Source: Phaseolus vulgaris (taxonomy: Eukaryota; Streptophyta; Magnoliopsida; Fabales; Fabaceae). From it: a stretch of DNA of 64,000 nucleotides. Location: the NCBI RefSeq assembly GCF_000499845.2, contig NC_023759.2:48830172-48894171 (forward strand), given 5' to 3'. A program made the position numbers and the translations under genes. Positions 1 to 12,189 of this stretch are shown in pieces (positions within the stretch are counted from its first letter, which is position 1; every line of letters begins with the position of its first letter). Under the pieces are notes generated by a model. It was not told the DNA's origin, did not search any database, and saw nothing but the letters and a program-made list of their open reading frames with translations.

Positions 1-2600
1 AGTATTAATATTTTTGACTTGATTCGTCTTTGACTTTTGATGTTTTGAAAGAATATTGTATTGGTTGATGATGTGAATTTGTGATAAAGATTAGTAGCGG
101 TTTCATCAAATGGAAATTTAATGTCACAAACTTTATGACGGCTACTTGCCATAAATAACTAGGAGATGTTCAAAGTTATAGAATTAGTTTAGACATAATT
201 GTGAAACATTCTAAGATTTTTTATTTAATACTATGGAGAGAAATAAGGAAAATTCACTTAGCCATACGAAAAATTCAAAATTTCTATTATTGGTATGTAT
301 ATATGTAACTAACTAAACTTATTTTCCTACATCTTTCTACTTAATATACTTATTATTTTGTTTATAACAATATTAGATAGATATTATTATTTTGAGTTGA
401 CATGTATATATGATTATGAATATATATAGATACGATAAAAATCATCTCATTGCTGAAATACTACTCTCACATGCTACACATTTTTTGTTTTTCATCTACT
501 TTTTTTTTATCACATCATATCTTCAATTTATCAATATCTCATTCTAGAATTTGAATACGATCACCTTGCGTGAGAAATAAATCATACATGTTGAAAGAAA
601 AACATTCACATCATTTGTATTCAATCAAATTGTTCCCTTTTTCTCTTCACCTTAATTTTCACTTAACTTTCGCTCAAAATCTTCCCATTTCACCAAATAG
701 CTTGCTACATTCTATCATTTTTCCCCATGATCATTAGACCAATCAGAAATTAAATCTCAGTAATTTACTCTAACCATACAAAGAAAAAACCCTACTATAG
801 AAAGAAAAAAATGAATTCCTTGCTAGAATAATCTACATTGATTAATTGATTAAAAAGGAATATGTGTTGAGAGGCATTATCTAAAGTTCTGTGGCATGCA
901 TGCCAGGTGTTTGATTAAGCAAGAGGGCAAGCTCCCACTATTCGGTCAGAGTAGAGAGTAGAGGCATTATCTTATCTCCAGTTTCCTATCATACGTATAC
1001 ATGTGCGCCAGGTGTTTGATTTTGGGGTTGCCACCGAAACTCCACCAGAGACTGGTGTCAACCCTCCACCGACACATGATCAATGCAGTATTCAACCAAG
1101 ACACACATTAACTTACAATTACAAGGAATGCCAAAATAAACTTTGTATGAAATGTTGATTAACAGCTTAAGTGTATATTAGAATGAAATGGTTATTTCCT
1201 CTGAGAGAATTCAGAAGTCACAGCAGAGAGCAAGAAAAGAGGTAGCCAAGGGAGGATGCATTTGAATTATGGTTTGCCTATTAGTGGAAAACCAGGCTGT
1301 CATCTGAACTATTGCTCAAGTGGCCTAGGGTTTTATTTCATCATATTAGACAAACTTAACCCCACTAACATTCTTAATTTACATCACTACAACCCTACAA
1401 CACACATCAAAGGACATTATTCATATTTCATGTTCATCAAGGATCTATCATACCCATTCTTACTTCATTCAGCCACTCCTTAAATCACATCAGTAACTAA
1501 CATTAAGACCAAGCCATTTTGTTTCTACTATTTTACAACACTACAAAAAATACAATACATCATATTCATTTTGATTGCACTAACCGTTAGTATAACCTAC
1601 AAAAATATCAATAACACACTAATTATGACATGCATCAATTTTGTATACAACGGAATTAATAGAAATATTTTCTCTCTCTTTATTGTATCATTTATTAGAT
1701 CTCGTATTCCTCTCTTAGTTGTAAAATTTGTTCTATCCAAATGGCTAATAGTATAGTTTTTCAAATTAATGCAAGACACTTATATAGTGTTAAATAATGC
1801 AGATGGATTTCAACCACACAGATGAAATATGAAAGAAGTTACAGTTTCCCACATTCAACATATTATTCCAAAACATATGAAAATGAGAATATATAAAGTG
1901 TCAAATTGATGAACAAATTGAGCAAGAAAGCAAGCAAAAGTGAGATACGAAAAGGAATAGCTAAGGATCAGTACAAGATTTTGAAAACCCTTGGTCCGAT
2001 GAATACTTCAATTAAAAATACAGTGGACACAATTATGGTACGCATCCCATACTTGATGTCCATCGATAACTATTATCTAAAAAATTTATAAAACGATGTT
2101 GGCTAAACGGGTTTCTAAGCACGAGTGACACAGACCAAAAGGCCAAGACCATAAACAATATTATCCACCATGGGTCCAACTTTAATGGGTGCAGGTTGGT
2201 TCTTAGAAAATACTAAAAAGCAAACCCCGTAAAACCTAGAAAACAAAAACAAGGGGAACTACACCCAGACAACCTTTTTTTTACACCACCTCACATGAGG
2301 CATAATAATGTTGACTGAGTTTAAGCAGTATGGTCTATTCTAAAGTCCAAACAAACAGCATGCATGAGATGAGATGAGAGTGATTTGATTCATTGAGGGA
2401 AAGGGAGATGAACCGACCATATCACTGTCACCCCTTCCCTTCTCTTTAAAGAAGTGTTTGTTCCATTTCCATATGAATGTAGCAAGTGCCAAAACATTCA
2501 ATGTGGCATAGCCTCCAATTAATACAAGGAAGAGTCAAACAACACGTTTGCTTACCACAAATTCCAGCACACAGCTAGCTAGCTCCACTCTTATTCCGGA
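1..2600. other. Intergenic, AT-rich, no gene recognised
   Basis: No reading frame here resembles a known protein; the short open frames have no homopolymer-free domain or splice context. A diverged direct repeat is listed separately. The last few hundred bases are probably 3' flank of the minus-strand AHL gene. A trinucleotide run of GAT/AAT type lies at about 2735-2762, most likely in or just beyond that gene's 3' UTR. Confidence 0.6.
871..1022. repeat. Short diverged direct repeat
   Basis: The block at 871-916 (starting GAGGCATTATCT and ending GCCAGGTGTTTGATT) recurs at 961-1022 with the same two end motifs but a different middle. Two imperfect copies about 90 bp apart. Origin unknown. Confidence 0.5.
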
Positions 2601-2911
2601 CCATTTCAAACTCCATCCTTATTACCTACACATAATCATAATCCAACTCTTCCTCACACAAAAAAAGCAGATCCATTAGACACAAGAGAAACAAACAAAT
2701 AAACAAACCAGTGCTGCTACAAAGTGTCTTAAAGATGATGATGATAATAATAATAATAATAACATCTGCTTGACTCGAGTCTCTTTCAGAAGCAAAATTA
2801 ACAAAAGGAACCAAAAAAACAACCGCCTAGTCTTATGCTTACAAAGAAAAACCGTCAGAAAAATTAACATACTTAATTCACATGTCAGTAAGATTAAGCA
2901 AATCCATCATA

Positions 2912-3775
2912 TCAGAAGGAGGGTGGAGGACGAGGTGGAGCAGCTCCCCAATATACATCATGAGGCATGTTCTGACCATTGTGTAGCAAATTAGGAGGCA
3001 AATTATACATGGCCATTGAAACTTGTTCACCCAAACCCTGAGATTGTTGTTGTGGCTGCTGCTGCTGCTGTTGTTGCACTTGCATTTCCTCTTCACCTTG
3101 TTCTTCCTCCAGCGGCAGCCTCTCGTAGGTAGCATTGGCGAACGTGGCGGCGATCACCATCACCGGCCCGGAGGCCACCAGAGAACCCGCAACGGTGCCG
3201 CCAACAACCTGCCCCTGCCCTCCGGCCAAGTAGACGGAGAGTCCGGTGGCGCCGGGAGGCGAGGGGGAGGGCAAAAACGCGCCGGAGAGGGAGAGAATCT
3301 CGAACCTTCCGTGGAGGGTGATGACTCCGGTGGGCGCGGCGGGCTGTCGGAGAGTGACGTTGGTGACAATGCCGCTGCCGCTGAGGACCGACACGCCTCG
3401 GTGGCGGCGGTTGGCGAAGGCGGCGATGCTCTCCGCGACGTCGCTGCCGCTGGCGATTTCCAACACGTGGCTTCGGAGCGCGTTGGGGCTTTCTTTGGTT
3501 ATGACAATCGGCGGCTTGGGCTTGTTCTTGGACCCGGGAGGCCTTCCACGTGGCCTCCGACCGCCGCTTCCGGGCTCCGAACCTTCGTGGCTTCCGAGGT
3601 TCTGGTTCTGGTCGTCCCCGTTGTCCCTGCTGACCTCTTCCTCCGTGGTGTTGGTGTTGGCGTTGGTGTTGCTGTTGCTGCTATTGGTCGGAGTAGTATT
3701 CGCGTTGTTATTGTTCTCCATCAACTCTTGCTCTCTAATCATCCCCACATTCCCAGCCCACCAGCGGTTGGCCAT
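2912..3775 (-). CDS. AT-hook motif nuclear-localized (AHL) DNA-binding protein, clade A
   Basis: Intronless 287-residue protein starting MANRWW, a start typical of clade-A AHL proteins. An Asn/Thr-rich acidic N-terminus leads to one AT-hook at residues about 73-90 ([18 protein letters not shown]), which binds the minor groove of AT-rich DNA. A PPC/DUF296 domain follows at about 95-225 and includes GRFEIL at 156-161, the core used for AHL trimerisation and transcription-factor contact. A Gln-rich stretch (about 233-244) and a Pro-rich end follow. One AT-hook plus GRFEIL and no intron fit clade A; the family acts in the nucleus as chromatin-associated regulators of growth, flowering and hypocotyl length. 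The exact ortholog (AHL19/20/22-24 type) cannot be fixed by eye. The ATG gives the full family N-terminus. The PPC-coding part is markedly GC-rich compared with its surroundings. Confidence 0.93.
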   Translation of the reverse strand: MANRWWAGNVGMIREQELMENNNNANTTPTNSSNSNTNANTNTTEEEVSRDNGDDQNQNLGSHEGSEPGSGGRRPRGRPPGSKNKPKPPIVITKESPNALRSHVLEIASGSDVAESIAAFANRRHRGVSVLSGSGIVTNVTLRQPAAPTGVITLHGRFEILSLSGAFLPSPSPPGATGLSVYLAGGQGQVVGGTVAGSLVASGPVMVIAATFANATYERLPLEEEQGEEEMQVQQQQQQQPQQQSQGLGEQVSMAMYNLPPNLLHNGQNMPHDVYWGAAPPRPPPSF

Positions 3776-4250
3776 GTTCGCCTCTGAAGCTTTATTTTAT
3801 GTCGAAAAGAGATATAAGGATGAAAAGAATAGACAGGGGAGATCTGTGTCTGAATCAGGCACGAAAGACATGCTTTTTGCATGTAAACCCTAACCACACA
3901 TGTAAACAGGAGGAGTCACATCCACCTAAAAATCAAAGAAGGTGAAAGTGGAGGAAAAAGGGTGTGTAGAAGTACAAGAGAAGATAAGAGAAGAGTTGAG
4001 GTTGAGGTTGGGGTTGAAGTTGAAGGTGAAGGAAGTGTTTTTAGTTGACAAAAACGCAGTGTTTTCGGGGGGTTGTTGTTGTTGCAGCAGAAAGGATATA
4101 ATACGGTAATATGGTAATATGCTTTTGTAATTGTACCTCAATCTATGCCACTAAAAGGGTCAGATTAGTACGGGGCAAAAGATGGAAACAGTGGGAAGTA
4201 CCTTGAGAGTGAGCGGGGTCCTCTATGCTTGTTCTTTTTTTTATATATAT
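3776..4250 (-). promoter_or_regulatory. Putative 5' leader and TATA region of the AHL gene
   Basis: On the minus strand the leader is CT-rich. It includes a short hexamer-like run of CAACCT/CAACTT units at about 4003-4040. A TATA-like TATATATAA lies at about 4241-4250, which would imply a transcription start near 4210 and a 5' UTR of roughly 430 nt. This is inferred from motif and position only; other start sites are possible. Confidence 0.35.
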
Positions 4251-7200
4251 TTTATGGGAGAAGGAGAAGGAAGATGATGTTAGCAACATCAATTGCAACA
4301 GCAGCACCATCAATGATGAAATAAATGGTTTTGTTATGTTATGATATGATATGCATTAGAAAGAAGTAGTATTGAAGGATGAAGTGGTTTTGGGGAGTCT
4401 CCCTGGTAAGCGGTTCTTGTGTTGTGTTCAAAGTTTTCAACTTCCGAAGCAAGCAGAACTCCATCCACTTGTTGATGTGGTGTCACTTACTCACCCAGCA
4501 AGTTGGCCCAGATGGAGAAGTAAAAACAGTTTTGAGTTTTCATTCCCAATTTACTCTGTTACCCTTCTCTCTTCCTCATTCATCAAGTGCTACTTCCTAC
4601 CATGCTCCCTTCCAATGACGCGTGCCCTTCTGCTTTTCCTCTTCTCACTCTTCTCCTTCTCCCAATAATTTCACCTCTCACTTTTACATCACAACAAATA
4701 CACCTTTTTCTTACTTTTTATTCTATCAACAATTACTGCAATACCCACTTTCAACAAAAACATACCAACTTATCATGCACAACCTTGTGTTTTCCCACAC
4801 CCCAACAACCTTAACTGCTGTATTTACAATAATACACAGAAGTTAAATCTTGTTTTACAGCAATAAAATACTCAGAAGGTTAAAAATGCCACCTTTTTAA
4901 CTCTCTAGTTTCAAGATTTTGGTTGGCATCTTCGTATATTTATTGGGACGCAGAAGTGTAAGTCAATTCAAGTTCAGGTTTTATGATTATAAAGGTTCAG
5001 AAGATAGAAATACGTGAGACGTGAGTAGGTTGACAAGATAGAAATACAATAAAAAAGCATTAAAGGTATTTGGTTATAAGTAAAAAGATTAGGTCAGTTA
5101 TTCATCCTCTGAACTAAACAACACCTTAACAGTGATTAAAGTGAGTTTGGTGGATGAGATTTTAATGTTATTGGAGAAAAATATATAATATTTTTTGAAG
5201 GGTCTGAAATAAAAATGAAAATGAAAAAAAAGAAAAGGAATAAAGAAGATTATAAGGAGGGCGGCAGGAGCAGGAGTGGGACACATCAATGTCTGCAAAT
5301 GGCGACAAAAATAACGAATGCCAAGGTCTCTGAAACATCACCGCCAACATTATTTCTTTCTCTCTCAGCAAAATCACTTCAGAATCAGTAATCCTTTTTC
5401 TATCATTGTATTTTCAACGCAGTAACTATTTTATCTTTACCTTTCAATTATACCAATTGGGTTCTCAAATATTACATTTTTTCTTATCAAATGTTTGATA
5501 TATTTTACATTTTATCTCACATGACAGTAACACACTGATATAAAACCAAAATGGTGTAGTGTGCATAGTGTTGGAGATTTTTGAGCTTTGAATGGTGAGT
5601 GTGCTGTGAATAATGAGCATGGGAATTTGGATGAGTGGCACCAATACGTAAGTGGTGATGCCACTTTTGCAATGAATCTACTGTACGCCACCAGAAAAGT
5701 GAGAATGGAACCCAGAAAAACAACTCGAATAAACACATCTTACAACAAAGTAGATGCTTGTGAAAAAGGGAGACAGTGTAATTAACTTCATGGATTAAAT
5801 CAAATTAACTATGTAGTTTATTTTAAGATGAGGAAAAAAAATATAGTTCAATGGTCGTTTTCACAGGGATGATCACTTGATCAGAAATTTAGAAGGAAAT
5901 AGCAGACATGTAAGTTTGTTCCAGCACTGCAATCTTATCTCCATTCGCACGTCAACTTCTAAATTTCTTTCATTTTTGTAACTAGTTTATAAAAAAGTTG
6001 TGTTTGAGGTCATCGATGACTAAAATTGAAATAGTGTGAAAATATAGAATGGTGTGAAGATTGGTTAGAGAAGAGGTTTGAAAGCAACATCGTTATCCAT
6101 TCTCGTAACAAATGAGGACAAATTTTAGAAGTCAAGTTTTTTAATATAATCATGCCACGTCACTAATAGTAGTTGAAGTAAGAGTCTCTTTTTTCTTCCA
6201 TAGTGTAGTAGGATTGAAAAGAGGAAAATTTTCCCCAATTAAACCGCTTTGCATTTTATTTTCAAAAGTATAACTCATTCTTTGTAGTTGGTGAGAATTT
6301 GCCTCTCTAGCTACTCAATTCTCACATTTTTTTAAATTCTGACCGCCAAAACCCTAAAAAAATTACAAATTTATGTAAGGTGAAATACAATTTGGTTGTT
6401 TAGAAAATTTGTCACGAACATTAAAAATACCAAAAAATATTCACATGCAAGAATGATTAACAGTTGAAAAAGTACTTAATTTCTTAATATAAGTATTTAA
6501 CATTACGATTCAACTACACAAGATTGAATTGTTTGTTCAAAAAAAAATTCACACACCTCAATAATTGACTTAGAGGAGAGTATCTACATCAGCCATCTTC
6601 ACAAAATAACATCCACACTTTTTTAAATTAGTAATAATTCATATTTTTGTTATATTAATTTGATGTATTATTTTTCATCCACCTTTAATTAATATATAAA
6701 TTACATTTTAATTAGTTATCAACACATATTTCATTATTCTATATATGTTTTGGTATTAATTTATAACCAAATATTATTACATATTTTTTTATCATACTTT
6801 ATTATATATATATAATTATTTTTTTAGTTAAAACATCTTTCATTCCAATCATCATTTATTTTTTAATTCCACAATTTAAAAATATAATTTATACACTTTT
6901 TTTTTACTAAACCAAATCATACATTTATTCACTTATTATTTTATCATTACATACATATCACTAATGAATAAATTAAATTTTATTTTTAATTTTTAAACCA
7001 TTAAATTAATATTTATTTTTAAAAAATATCCCAATATTTTTATTTAATTTTTGCTACTATTTTTTTTTATGTTTTACTAAACTAAAAATGCAAATTTTAA
7101 TTCAAAAATCAATATTGTAATTTATAATAATTTATTCTTTTCATTTCAATTTTATTATAAAAATAAAAAACCAAGTTTACTATAATTTATTCTCTCCCAT

Positions 7201-7818
7201 TTAAATTTATTTTAAAAATACAAACCATATTAAATTTATTTTTTCATCTCAACAAAATAAAAAATAAATAAATAAAAACTCTCTGACCACAATGGAATGA
7301 TACAAGTTTATATGTATTTGTTAAAGTATGTATTAATGGTAATTAAACCGTACAAAAATTAGGTAATGAGAGTGTTAATAACTACAGATACCTTGATCAA
7401 GACCTAAGAGTGAAAAGATTCATCAATACTATAAATAGCCACTACAATCCAGTACTTGTTATTATTATAACATTTATGTCATTATTATAACATTTATTGC
7501 ACCCGAATACTAAACACCTACTTAAATGTCAGATAATCTTTTGCAAATGTCAACCGAAAATCAAAATCATGCAACCAAAAGAAAGAAGAAAAAAAAAAGA
7601 AAAAAAATATATAATTATTTAACCGATGAATAGATACTACTATCTCAATTCTTTTATAAGAACAAAATATTTTTGTAAAAAAATAAAAAATATATTATAA
7701 GAATTAACTGTACTTTCATAAATAAAATGCAAATGGTGCAATAAGAGAAATTCTCCCCCTTTCCAAGTAGTTGAAGCAAAGATCGGTGAGTTTGTATTTA
7801 ATCCTAGAAAATTTGATA

Positions 7819-8157
7819 CACTACAATAAAATTATTAAATAATAATTATATTTATTGATAAAAATAATTAATTATTATATTTATTAAATTAATATTATTC
7901 TAAAATTATAAAATTAATAATATATAAAGTAATTTTTATTATTAATAAAAATAATTAAATTAATATTCAAATTAATTACAAAAAATTGAATTATTAATAT
8001 TTTAAATTTTAAATTACTAATAAAAATTACTAATTTAGAATATAAGATAATTAATATTTAAATACCAATTTAAAATTATTTTATAAATTTTTATTAATAA
8101 TAAAAACTGCTTTAAATATTAATAATTTTAATTAAATATTTTGGTTTTTGAGTGATT
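7819..8157. mobile_element. MITE-like AT-rich element (family A)
   Basis: Begins CACTACAATAAAATTATTAA and continues as alternating AT-rich blocks ending near TTTTTGAGTG. The order of internal motifs (aattaatattat, ttattaataaaaa, taccaattt) resembles the elements at 29064-29427, 42686-43190 and 62945-63672. It has no coding capacity and is an old copy with poorly preserved terminal repeats. Confidence 0.5.
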
Positions 8158-9518
8158 TTTTTTTTGTATATGTATGTATAGGTTTGGTAGGAAAGAGTAT
8201 GGATTTTTTTGGTGAAGGTAAAAGTTATGAGTTGGTCTGAGATGTGAAGAATGAAATTATAATAGAAAAGTTAGTCAAATAAGTTGTGCGCGGCATGAGA
8301 TAAGATCATCTAAAATCCAATTCATCATAAGCTCCAAACACCTCAAGGATTTCAATTACCATGCACTAATACCTTCTCTTCTTCTCACAGAAAAGACATT
8401 GAAATGACACAAAGTTTCTAATTACAAAAATATTTCTATCATATCACCATGTCTAAAGAAAAGAATCTTACAAACTTTAAATTTAAATATAATTATTTAC
8501 AACACTGTATTACAGGGATGGTGTTCTTGACCAGGAAAACCATGGTTGATTGCTTAATGCTCAAGTCCAGGAATTTCTGGAAACTCAAGACAAATCAAAG
8601 TCAAAGTCACACTTCTGGACTTTTAGGACACAAGAAGAAGCTTCTTACTACTACCGTCATGGCCAAACTGATATTCAATAAAAACAAAGTCGTACATCTA
8701 TAGATATTTATATTTAAGGAGATTAAGCATAGATTAAGAAATGTTGAATCAGCTTTAAATAGGAAGAAAGAATATTTATTATTCAATTAAATCAATAATA
8801 AATTCATATATAAAAAAAAGGAAAAAAAGGAAAAAATTATCTTATGTAAAAGAAAAAACATAACATCAATAACACGAAGAGTATTTTCAATTTATATTTT
8901 ATACTATACTTATTATATTTTATACTCTTACTAACTTGGACGTCAGGATATCTTCTACAAGTGAATTATAATTGCTAATATTCTTGTTTGTAACATTACT
9001 TTAAACAATTTTATGACCTGTTAGACTAGAGTCTAAATGATGAAAATAAAATTGTGCAAATAAATATGATTTTGTCAAATATTATGATTATGAAGAAAGT
9101 TGAAGAACTTTATTTTCCTTTTTGGCAGTCATCTCTTTGAATCTTGCATTTGGAATTTTGAATGACTTTGCATATTGAGTTTATAATAATAATTAGAAAT
9201 TTGATAAAAAAAAATAAAAAATAAATTTTCTAATTATTCATAAAAAGAGCTAAATTATTTATAATAATTATTATTATATATTTATTTTAAGAGTATTTAT
9301 TCTAAGTTGGATCTTATCAATATTTGTTTCTTAGTTTGTGGAGAGTAACAAATAATATAAATGCAAGATTTTTAAAAAAAAAATATTTATTTTATCTTTT
9401 CAATTTTCAAGTGTTTTTCTTTATACATATGTCTAGTTTTTATTTTATATTTTCTTATTCTAATTTTTATTGACTTTTTATTTTTTACATTCTCCTTAAC
9501 TAAACAATGAATGTACTA

Positions 9519-9528
<10 letters not shown>

Positions 9529-9555
<27 letters not shown>
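9529..9555. repeat. (TA)n microsatellite
   Basis: Uninterrupted alternating TA run of about 27 bp. Confidence 0.9.
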
Positions 9556-9560
<5 letters not shown>

Positions 9561-9824
9561 CTCTCTACTTTAATTTAATGAAAAAGAAATAGAAAAAGTA
9601 TATCTTCTTATATCTTTGAACATCCTTTGGTTTTCTCTTTATTCATCTCAATTCTTGTTTTATAATACAACTATGATTGAATTAGATGGTTTATAATCAC
9701 GGTCAGTGCATAGCAAAGGGAACTCAAGGAATATTAGTAATCAATGTACATTCCCTATGATAGAGGTTATCTATATTTTAGTATAAAATGAATGATTATT
9801 AGTGATTGGCTCCACCTGATACAA

Positions 9825-10314
9825 TAATAAAATTTGTTGTAAGATCTGCATTTGTTTCAGTCAGTGGCAGATGAAGTGCAATAATGTTGCAATACACAGT
9901 GCTAAGGCACTTGGCACTAGTTTGATAGTAATAGATACATATATTGAATGATGTGTAAGGAGCTCCAAGTGCACCCATAATGTTACAATCATGGCACCGA
10001 ATATGACTATCTAAATTCTTAAAAATACTAAAATAGTTCATTCACCAATCAAAGTGGCAAACCACCACCTTGTTCACATAATCCAAGAACAAAAATGTTC
10101 ATTTTGCTTTAAGTAGTTCTCAAGCTGGGTTGAAATCCATTGACAGTAAATCCTCCATCAACAGAAATAATCTGTTCAGTGATGTAAGAAGGTGCTTGCA
10201 AGCAAAGGAAAGTCACAAAGGATGACACTTTATGTGCTTCTGCAATTCGCCTTTATTGGGGTTCGAGATATGATCTCATTAACAAGTTCCTTATTTGCAA
10301 GCAACTGTCAGACA
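9825..10314 (-). pseudogene. Relic of an SDR unit: solo last exon plus 3' flank
   Basis: 10108-10314 on the minus strand matches the last exon of the tropinone-reductase-like genes at 12.3 and 16.1 kb, including the region encoding the [10 protein letters not shown] and [12 protein letters not shown] motifs. An extra base (CGCCTTTATT instead of CGCTTTATT) breaks the frame, and no other exons lie upstream. The segment at about 9825-9905 matches 15815-15880, which has the same position behind the last exon of the intact gene, so the relic carries authentic 3' flank. The short open frame ending at 9799 is therefore not a gene. Non-functional remnant of the tandem array. Confidence 0.8.
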
Positions 10315-10564
10315 TATGGTAACAATTACCACCCATAATGTTATTTGAATTCATTATTATACTTATGATCATGCTAACATACATAATATGTATAGGAATA
10401 GTTAATCAGCACTCATGCTTTTTGGGTCCAGGGAGGAGATTTGATGTTGAGGAAAACGATTGATTTAAACAGAAAGAAAATAGTTTAGATTAAGATCAAT
10501 AAAATAAAAAATATATATAAAAACTCGATATTAAAAAGTGAACAACTCTAATTTAATCTCATAA

Positions 10565-10975
10565 GATTTTGTAACACCTTATGCCGATACTATCAACTCG
10601 TGTGTGTGACTATATATTTATGAGTGATCGATAACAGATGACACGATAGATCAAACAAATTCTCGTTGTGATAGATTTTAAATAACTTTATACCAGGTTA
10701 AGAAGTTGACTTTAAACTTAACTCAATTTTATAACGTGAAAGTTGCACTCACTTATAAACTGAGAAATGTCCTAAGTCCTAATCTTTAGTCGATATGGAA
10801 TTTCGAACACACTCTCTTACGCCGAGACTACCAACTTATATTTGAGACTATATATTATGAGTGGTTCGATAACCGTCGATAATTGGTGACACGATAAATC
10901 CAACAAACTCTTGCTAGGATAGACTCAAAATGATTTTGATACCATATTAAAAAATGGACTTTAAGCCTAACTCAA
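10565..10975. repeat. Two diverged direct copies of a dispersed repeat
   Basis: About 160-bp blocks at roughly 10570-10726 and 10807-10973 share the order 'acacc/ctta-gccga-acta-caact', 'gactatatat-tatgagt', 'tgacacgata', 'gatag', 'ttgatacca/ttatacca', 'gactttaa-c-taactc'. Between them lies a short stretch containing GAGAAATGTCCTAAGTCC. I associate such sequence with LTR-type repeats that are common in legumes; that association is from memory. Confidence 0.5.
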
Positions 10976-11298
10976 CTTGTGATAAGTATGATTAAAATTT
11001 CATTTCTTTTAATTAATAAAAAAAGTAAAATTACAAATTTAACCTTGTGTTAAAAAATAATTGGAGAAGAATATAATTTATTTATCTATATATTTTAGTT
11101 ATTTATAATTAAAACAGTGTTTGAGATACAGTCCAGTAAATAATTTTAAAAAAAAATAAAAAATTATGTAACATTGTTAAAACATGCAAAATCATTGGAT
11201 ATTAAAGAGAATATGATACAATCCATTATATGAGTAAAAAGAAAGAAAAAACTTAGAATAGAATAATGTCACGTACATGTAGGATTCAAGATAACATT

Positions 11299-12189
11299 AG
11301 GCTCTGTTTGCTTCTATGAATCTACGGTTCACAAGGAAAGAAGTGAGAGGATATCAATGATTTGGATCGAGAGTTTTGCATGAAAGAGGAGGAGAGGATA
11401 TACCTATGAAAAGTATATATCTTCTCTCCTCAAAATGAAGAAATGTAAAAGGAAAGCCAAATCAGCATGTGTTATTTCCAAATTTACCCTTATTCATCTA
11501 CAAGGGTTTTTAATATTAAAAAATAGTATTTTTTATTTATTTATATAAGATGTGATTTATTTTCTAATTTTATAGTATATATTTAATATTTTAAAAATTT
11601 ATTTGAAGTTCTTTTTTTATTTAATTTGTTTCTGCGTTTATATTAATATATTTTTTTTTATAATTATTATGTTTATGAGTTAGTAATTTATTTGATAATA
11701 GTTTTTTATGAAATTATTTTCTATTGTTAATTACATTATATTTTTTAGTATTTTTTTAATTTTTTATTATTATAGGATTTTTAATAATAAAAAATATTAT
11801 CTTTTATTTACATAAGATCTAATTTATTTTCTAATTTTATAATGCATGTTTAATATTTTAAAAAATTATTTGAAGTTTTTTTATTTAATTTGTTGAATAC
11901 ATTTTTTTAATTATAATGTCAAAGTTGTTTATTTTTAAACAAAAATAATTCATTTCATTATTAAAAAAATTTAATAGGCAAGGATAAATTTGTAAAGTAA
12001 CATTTAACAATTTTAAAAAAAATTAAAAGTTCCTCACAACCATAACATCACTCACAAACTCGCATAAACTTTTCTGACACATCCACTCTAGCATACTCCA
12101 ATCCAAACAACATTACTTTCTTCTCACATCTTCACACATCCAATGCCTCAAATTCTCACACATCCACTCCCCAATCCAAACACACACTA
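11299..12189. mobile_element. Candidate non-autonomous DNA transposon with internal duplication
   Basis: The left end reads TTAGGCTCTGTTTGCTTC. The right end, reverse-complemented, reads TTAGTGTGTGTTTGGATTGG, so both ends carry the TTAG..TGTTTG signature common in plant TIR elements. The inside has no coding potential and contains two roughly 120-bp direct copies (about 11506-11630 and 11775-11895). A clean target-site duplication is not evident, so family assignment (PIF/Harbinger, Mutator or hAT) is open. It lies in the gap between the solo-exon relic and the first large SDR copy. Confidence 0.45.

Larger units (their letters stand above)
4251..9798. other. Intergenic, very AT-rich, no gene recognised
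   Basis: No protein family is recognisable in any frame. From about 6590 to 7280 the sequence is extremely AT-rich low-complexity DNA. A MITE-like element (7819-8157) and a TA repeat (9529-9555) are listed separately. The short segment just before 9905 is homologous to the 3' flank of the SDR units and belongs to that array. Confidence 0.55.

Noticed and set aside
1540..1560. CACTACAAAAAATACAAT as a left CACTA terminus paired with 32736
   Set aside because: Distance of 31 kb across unrelated genes and no matching subterminal repeats next to it.
3023..3787. 254-residue open frame on the plus strand
   Set aside because: Antisense shadow of the GC-rich AHL coding sequence; no domain, composition typical of reverse-strand translation.
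9799..10041. 80-residue open frame on the minus strand
   Set aside because: It overlaps the conserved 3' flank of the SDR units, starts outside it, and has no recognisable domain.
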